NCBI GenBank assembly: GCA_021234155.1
Contig: JAJEKV010000058.1
Coordinates: 6,272,600-6,336,599, forward strand
Length of the DNA stretch: 64,000 nucleotides
Origin: Isoetes taiwanensis
Lineage: Eukaryota; Streptophyta; Lycopodiopsida; Isoetales; Isoetaceae
Direction: 5' to 3'
Shown here: positions 59,126-64,000 of the stretch, in pieces
Numbering within the stretch: the stretch's first letter is position 1
Layout of the letters: each line of letters opens with the position of its first letter
The notes under the pieces: generated by a model
Told to the model about the DNA's origin: nothing
Databases searched by the model: none
The model's input: the letters and a program-made list of their open reading frames with translations, nothing else
Translations under genes and position numbers: made by a program

Positions 59126-61522
59126 GTTGGTGAATGTAGGGAAAGCACCTGATGCAGCAATTAATTCAGGAAATGCAAGCATCCCGTGAGTCCTCGAAGA
59201 ATTCATATTGACTGCACACACAAAAAGGGAAAAAACTTAGTGCATTGTTGGTGGAGGATTCCATGGCCCCATGGAAGCTTAATCTCCTGGCTTACTTTTC
59301 CCTAATTCCCTCATGTCCCTGCTTTTGCACCCCCTTTGAGTTATTTATTTATAGTAGGTACTTTATAGCCTCTTGTTTTGGAACCGCTTTTAAGTTGATC
59401 CTGCTTTGTTTCTTCATGATTCTAGATAGTTCCAAATGTTCTTGTTTTTATCAACCTGTGTTTCATTGTTAGTGGTTAAGAATTCCTCATGAAACCCCTT
59501 AGCTACTAAGCAACACGTGAATTCCCATGATGCATCCCCTACTTAGAAACACAAACCCACAACCTGCCACTTCAAAGCATTTCTCACTAATTATAATAAC
59601 ATACAAAGCATGCTTCCCTATTTATCTCTTTGTGGACTTTAAAACCCATCTCTAGTATGGAAGTCTACATCCCTGGCCCTTCTCACCCTTCCAATGAAAG
59701 GACTTATATGACTCATAAGTGCTTGACCATGAGGAACCTTTAATGTCGAGCCCTTAAATATTAAATTAACACCTCATCATGTTATAACTTATAAAGAAAC
59801 TTGTGCATATCCTTGATTAATGATGTGAAAATCATAAGGATGTCCCATGCTATAAGCTAACCATGAAGAAAAAAAAGTCGAGGGATTATTTCTTTTACTC
59901 AATGATTTAACTGGTTAAACTCTGATCGTGATCTCATATGAATGGGAAGTCGTGGAGGAGCCTATGGATCCATCTAATCTCTGCCTAAACCTGTAAGTCT
60001 GGCTCTTTCCTGTCAGTATCGCAGCTGTAGATCCAGCCAGAATAGCTAATGGATGACTCACGAAGATCACCTCTAACTCAACCCAGTAGCTAGCTTTAGC
60101 TTAGCCACATGGAGGAAGCTCTGATTGAGGGATGCAACTTGGAGTCCTATATGGCAAGAGAATTGCAATGTCAGTTAATAGGATAGATAGGAGTGGCCTG
60201 CTTGTGGATGCTAGCTCAATGCTCTTGTACATATCCCCAGCTCTGCCTAGCCCTCAAGTCTCAGTAATTCCCTTTAAACTCTCTTATCCTACCGCAGCTT
60301 GAATCCTGTGCTATTTTTTAGCTTGTTCCTCAGGCTACTCTGTGTTCCCAGCTACATTAGCTCCCATCTCAGCCTTTTAGGGTTTCTCAAATCATGAGGA
60401 ACAACTCTAATTCAGTCCTTAATTCCCATGGTCTCCCTTTAAACCCTATGTGATCTCTTGGATTTCTCAGGGCCTGGCACCTGACTTCAAATTTCTAGTT
60501 TTAACTCTGGAATCTAGACTAAAATGTTATTTTATCTTGCCACTCTTAGGATGGATGTGATATGTGTATATGTCAGTCTAAGTCTCCTTGGAATGGAAAG
60601 GGGAGGACTTTAAAACAAATGATGTGTGTAATATAGCATAATAAACCCCTGATTCCCCTTCTGCTTCCCTTATATAAACCATTGTCTGTTCTGCCATGGA
60701 ATGGTACCTTTCAACAAAGGCTTAGTTTGTGCCTTGGAAAGTCCCCCCTCCTTAACCTAATTCTAGCCTTTGGAGCCGCAAGCTAATAACTAGTTTCTTC
60801 CCAAATTGACTTAGTGTAAAGATCCCATCCCTGTAAACTCAGCTTAAGTGACCTTTACAAGGAACTCATAGTGGTTGTTCTGGAGTGTGCCATGAGGGAA
60901 GAATTAGGAGTAAAAGTCCGATTCCAATAAAGTGCATCCCTTTCCGTGACGAGCTGCCTTTAACGCGTTAAAAGTTCTATGTGCGGACTCCACTACAGTT
61001 AATTTATCATTGAAGTGTCAGCCCCAAAACCGTGACTTGAAATTCAACTCTTGTAGCCCTAGAAAAATCTCTACTTATGCAGAAGCAGATTCAGTGGAGC
61101 ACATTTCGAACTAAAGCAAGACCATTCTGGTCATTCCTCTGATTCCAAAATTCTCTATATGGCTTTTTCCACAGTGCACTGATGCTCGTGATTCCTTCCT
61201 CAAGTACGGAGTAGTGGAGCTATGAAGTTATCATCATGGGTTTGATCTCTACCTTTTTAATTATATGTCGTAAAATCTAATGCAAGATACGAATAGAGCA
61301 GCCAGTAACAAAATGAAATCATTATACAGAATGGGATTTGAAACAAGGAATGTATTGGCAAGATAATTGTTGCGATGGGTTGGGAATGTAAGAAACCAAT
61401 CATGAATTTCTTAGTGCTTCAAAGCTCGGTGGGTAATAATTGGAGCTGATAGAGCATGCAAGCCCCATTTACTACCACAGACTAGAGGATGGGGTTTATT
61501 CTCGAATCTGTGATATGTATTT

Positions 61523-61690
61523 TAACCGGGTCACTGCTTGGTGGATCTTTTGGGACAAATAGGACGCCTCAAAGAACCGGAGACGGCGAAGTTTCATCTA
61601 AGGCACGCAATATGGAGGTAGATGAAACTTGTTTTAAGCAGATCATGCCTCTTGATTCAAAAAATGTGTGGTTACATAATGCCCGATATG
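61523..61690 (+). pseudogene. Second copy of PPR remnant
   Basis: Corresponds to 36,280-36,450. NMEVDETCFKQIMPLDSK is preserved in a frame different from the one holding the LGGSFGTN stretch. Confidence 0.6.
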
Positions 61691-62944
61691 AAATTAATAT
61701 CGGGATGATGTAGCAAGCAAAGGTTTTTTTTCAATCAATGGAAAATATAAGATTATAGGAATGTCAACAACCATGATCCCATGAGTTCATAATTTGAGAG
61801 GGTTTGGGTACAATTTCCATGAAAAATATGGAGATAGGCAATTCTCTAATTATTGCTTCATTTAGCATTATATTATTGTCCACACCCTTATTGTGCAATG
61901 ATTCTTTTCATTTGGACGCCCACTTAACATTATATTATTGTTTGTGTTTATTGTATAATGATTCTTTTAATTTAGACTATAGAGCCCTTTTATGGAGTTC
62001 AAAAAAGTAGCCCCCATTAGGGATGCTATATTTTTTTAGATTAGGGTATAATAAGACACAAAAAAGAAGGAGCATCAAAGAAATAGGGAAATCCTTATAT
62101 AAATAACCATGTGACTTCTTGATATTGGCCTTTGAATTACTTGAAATTACCAACATGCCCCTAATTTGAGGCGACATGGATCAAGATCAATGAATAATGA
62201 ACATGCTTTAAAAGGCCATGGAGACTACGAAATCTTTATGGCACCAATTTCTTTTTTTATGATTCAAAAAAAGAGACCAAGCTCATTTTACCCCAAAAAG
62301 AATCTATTAATAGACCCTTTCACCACCTTCTTCGACGCCTTTACGGATGGAAAAGAAAAAAAAAATGGTATTTTTCTTTCTTGGATTTCTTTTTTTGTGA
62401 ACATAGAATCCTTGTTGATTAATCCCAGAGTCCCATAAGTTGTGGTCAAATTCAGTGTCAATCTTCCCGATTGTGTTGGAGCCTCCACCCTGGTGGTGTC
62501 CATCCAACTCTACATATAAAACTCTTTTGGCTTTTTGCATTTCTCCTTGCATTCGTTATGAAGCATATGAATTCAATATTGTAAAATGTTGAAAACTATG
62601 TCTATGCAAAATATTTCTTTACATCCAATGCATTTTGTCTTATGACAAAGACTAAACTCAACTTATTGAATAGGGTTGCATTATCAACTATGGACGTTAA
62701 TACTAGGCTCAACTTTCAAACATTTCAAGTTGACAAACAATCCCCTAACAAATCCGGACATCTCCCCCTTGATAAAACCTATGTTAATGTACACCTAGAA
62801 AGGTTGTGTGTTGATTGATTAAGTTGAAGTAGATTCTCATTATGGTAGAGGATATGTGTTCATTGCGGGATGTTTTGGATGCATGCATGGGAAATGACCT
62901 AATAAACTATATTTCTTCTTTTCGGGCGCGATAAATTTCTTGTA

Positions 62945-63835
62945 TTCCTAATGATTGAACTTTCAAAATGATGCTTAAATCCCTGGACATTGAATATTGC
63001 TCAAGAAGATATTATATAACTAGTAGAGAAATGGAATATGCCAAAAACATCATCCGGCTGTGTTCCCGGAGGCGGTGCAAAATGATGCTCAACTCCTGAT
63101 ATTGATGTTGCTCAAAAAGGCACTATCTTGTAGTAGAACAATGGAACCATATATCACAAACTTGTCGTTTGTGTGAAACATCATCATTTGTGTGTTCTTG
63201 AGACAAGCAAGTGAAAATCGGCGTGCAACAAAACCTATATGATCTTTCGCATATCTTTCTTTTAACTGCAACATATCATAAACCAAGGATCATTGTATGG
63301 AGTACCGGATATCTTTTGTCCCCTGCCCCAAAATTGAAGTCTACTCAAGGTCTAAGATCCGAAATGTGATGATTTTACGCTTCTCCTCCATTTTGCAAAT
63401 ATATAAATCAATTGGAGGTAAATCAAATCTGAACATGTTATTTTACCTATATCAATATCATAATTGCATTGAGGCATAATACTAAGAGGAAAAAGAGTAT
63501 CCTATGGACGAAAAGTATAACAACAATTAGATATCCTTTGAACCAGTATAGAGAGCAATAATCATAGGTAGATGCTTATAGAATTTTGAAAAAAGCAGAA
63601 TAAATACAACAATGCATTTCGCGACCAAATACTCAACATATATTTCTCTAGATTTGTAGCACCCAAGGCTATGCCAACTAAACCTTGAACACTAGTTGAA
63701 ATCTATCCTCTGGTTCTACCATGTAGAGCTTTCTCAAAGCGAACTTTTCGACAAATTCCTTACCGGTTTCTAAAGCATGGTGTTAAATTGGGGCGAGAAT
63801 TTCTTTCACAACATTCATTGCATGTTGGTTAATGT
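62945..63835. repeat. Second copy of repeat R, copy 2
   Basis: Corresponds to 37,689-38,572, again without the 1.5-kb insertion, and includes the GAGGCATAATACTAAGAGGA insertion typical of this copy. Confidence 0.85.
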
Positions 63836-64000
63836 CGATTTCTCTATTGTGGGCAATTCTTGGGTATTATGTATTAAACTTACCTCTATGTGCTTTGCAT
63901 TATCGTTGGTCATCACGTGGATCAGGACTCGATGCTCATTCTTATGTAGCTATGACTTCACTTTCCGGCCACCAAATAGAAAGTGGTGGTGTACTTGCAT

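Larger units (their letters stand above)
44800..64000. repeat. Degraded second copy of 20,800-38,745
   Basis: Every landmark of 20.8-38.75 kb recurs here in the same order and orientation: hAT gene, chlorophyllase remnant, LTR retrotransposon, repeat R with its insertion, PPR remnant, second R. The copy is about 7 percent longer and carries small indels and substitutions every 10-20 bases in most places. Extra C, CT and CC are common, and a few stretches are nearly exact (for example 62,540-62,750 against 37,275-37,490). The window ends inside it. Confidence 0.9.

Noticed and set aside
44800-64000. Separate genes in the second copy
   Set aside because: All frames there are short shreds of the first copy with dense indels.

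Overview
This is land-plant nuclear DNA. It contains fragments of plant-type glutathione peroxidase, chlorophyllase, PPR, EDM2-like PHD and mRNA-capping-enzyme genes. It also has GT-AG introns and an LTR retrotransposon primed by initiator tRNA-Met. The species cannot be told from the sequence; a large, repeat-rich genome fits. All homology calls were made by eye from translated motifs, with no database search. Almost every gene is broken, and the only near-intact conventional gene is a small protein kinase at 39.5-40.5 kb (minus strand, one frameshift).

The most interesting object is at 6,154-17,674: an 11.5-kb DNA transposon sitting inside a second, truncated copy of that kinase. Its ends are 25-bp inverted repeats matching at 24 positions, it is flanked by a 4-bp ATTC duplication, and the undisturbed site is visible in the kinase at 40,181-40,200. 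It carries (a) a minus-strand gene with a ParB/sulfiredoxin-like segment, (b) a plus-strand gene with two DUF8039-like repeats and a DUF7869-like domain whose conserved acidic residues look like a DDE/D transposase core, (c) three small paralogous genes (63-80 codons) with their own TATA boxes, and (d) four arrays of short GC-rich palindromes, one of which lies inside an intron and one of which folds into a 182-bp nested palindrome. The two large genes are frameshifted.

Layout: 0.8-2.2 kb, decayed glutathione peroxidase and EDM2-like exons (minus). 5.1-6.15 and 17.68-18.2 kb, broken kinase copy split by the transposon. 18.4-19.3 kb, capping-enzyme remnant (plus). 20.6-23.1 kb, hAT-type transposase gene (plus). 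25.3-25.8 kb, chlorophyllase remnant (minus). 27.67-30.51 kb, young non-autonomous LTR retrotransposon with GCAAT target duplication. 31.65-34.0 and 37.7-38.6 kb, a direct repeat whose first copy holds a 1.5-kb insertion containing a 386-bp tandem repeat. 36.3 kb, PPR remnant. 39.1-41.5 kb, kinase locus. 41.6-42.8 kb, exons of an unrecognised gene. 43.8-44.1 kb, 166-bp tandem duplication.

From about 44.8 kb to the end, the window repeats 20.8-38.75 kb in the same order, but with dense small indels and substitutions. The LTR retrotransposon is present in both copies, yet its two LTRs in the first copy are almost identical. The divergence between copies is therefore too large to be simple ageing, and an unpolished or duplicated contig segment is the likeliest explanation. 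Gene calls in the second copy should not be trusted.
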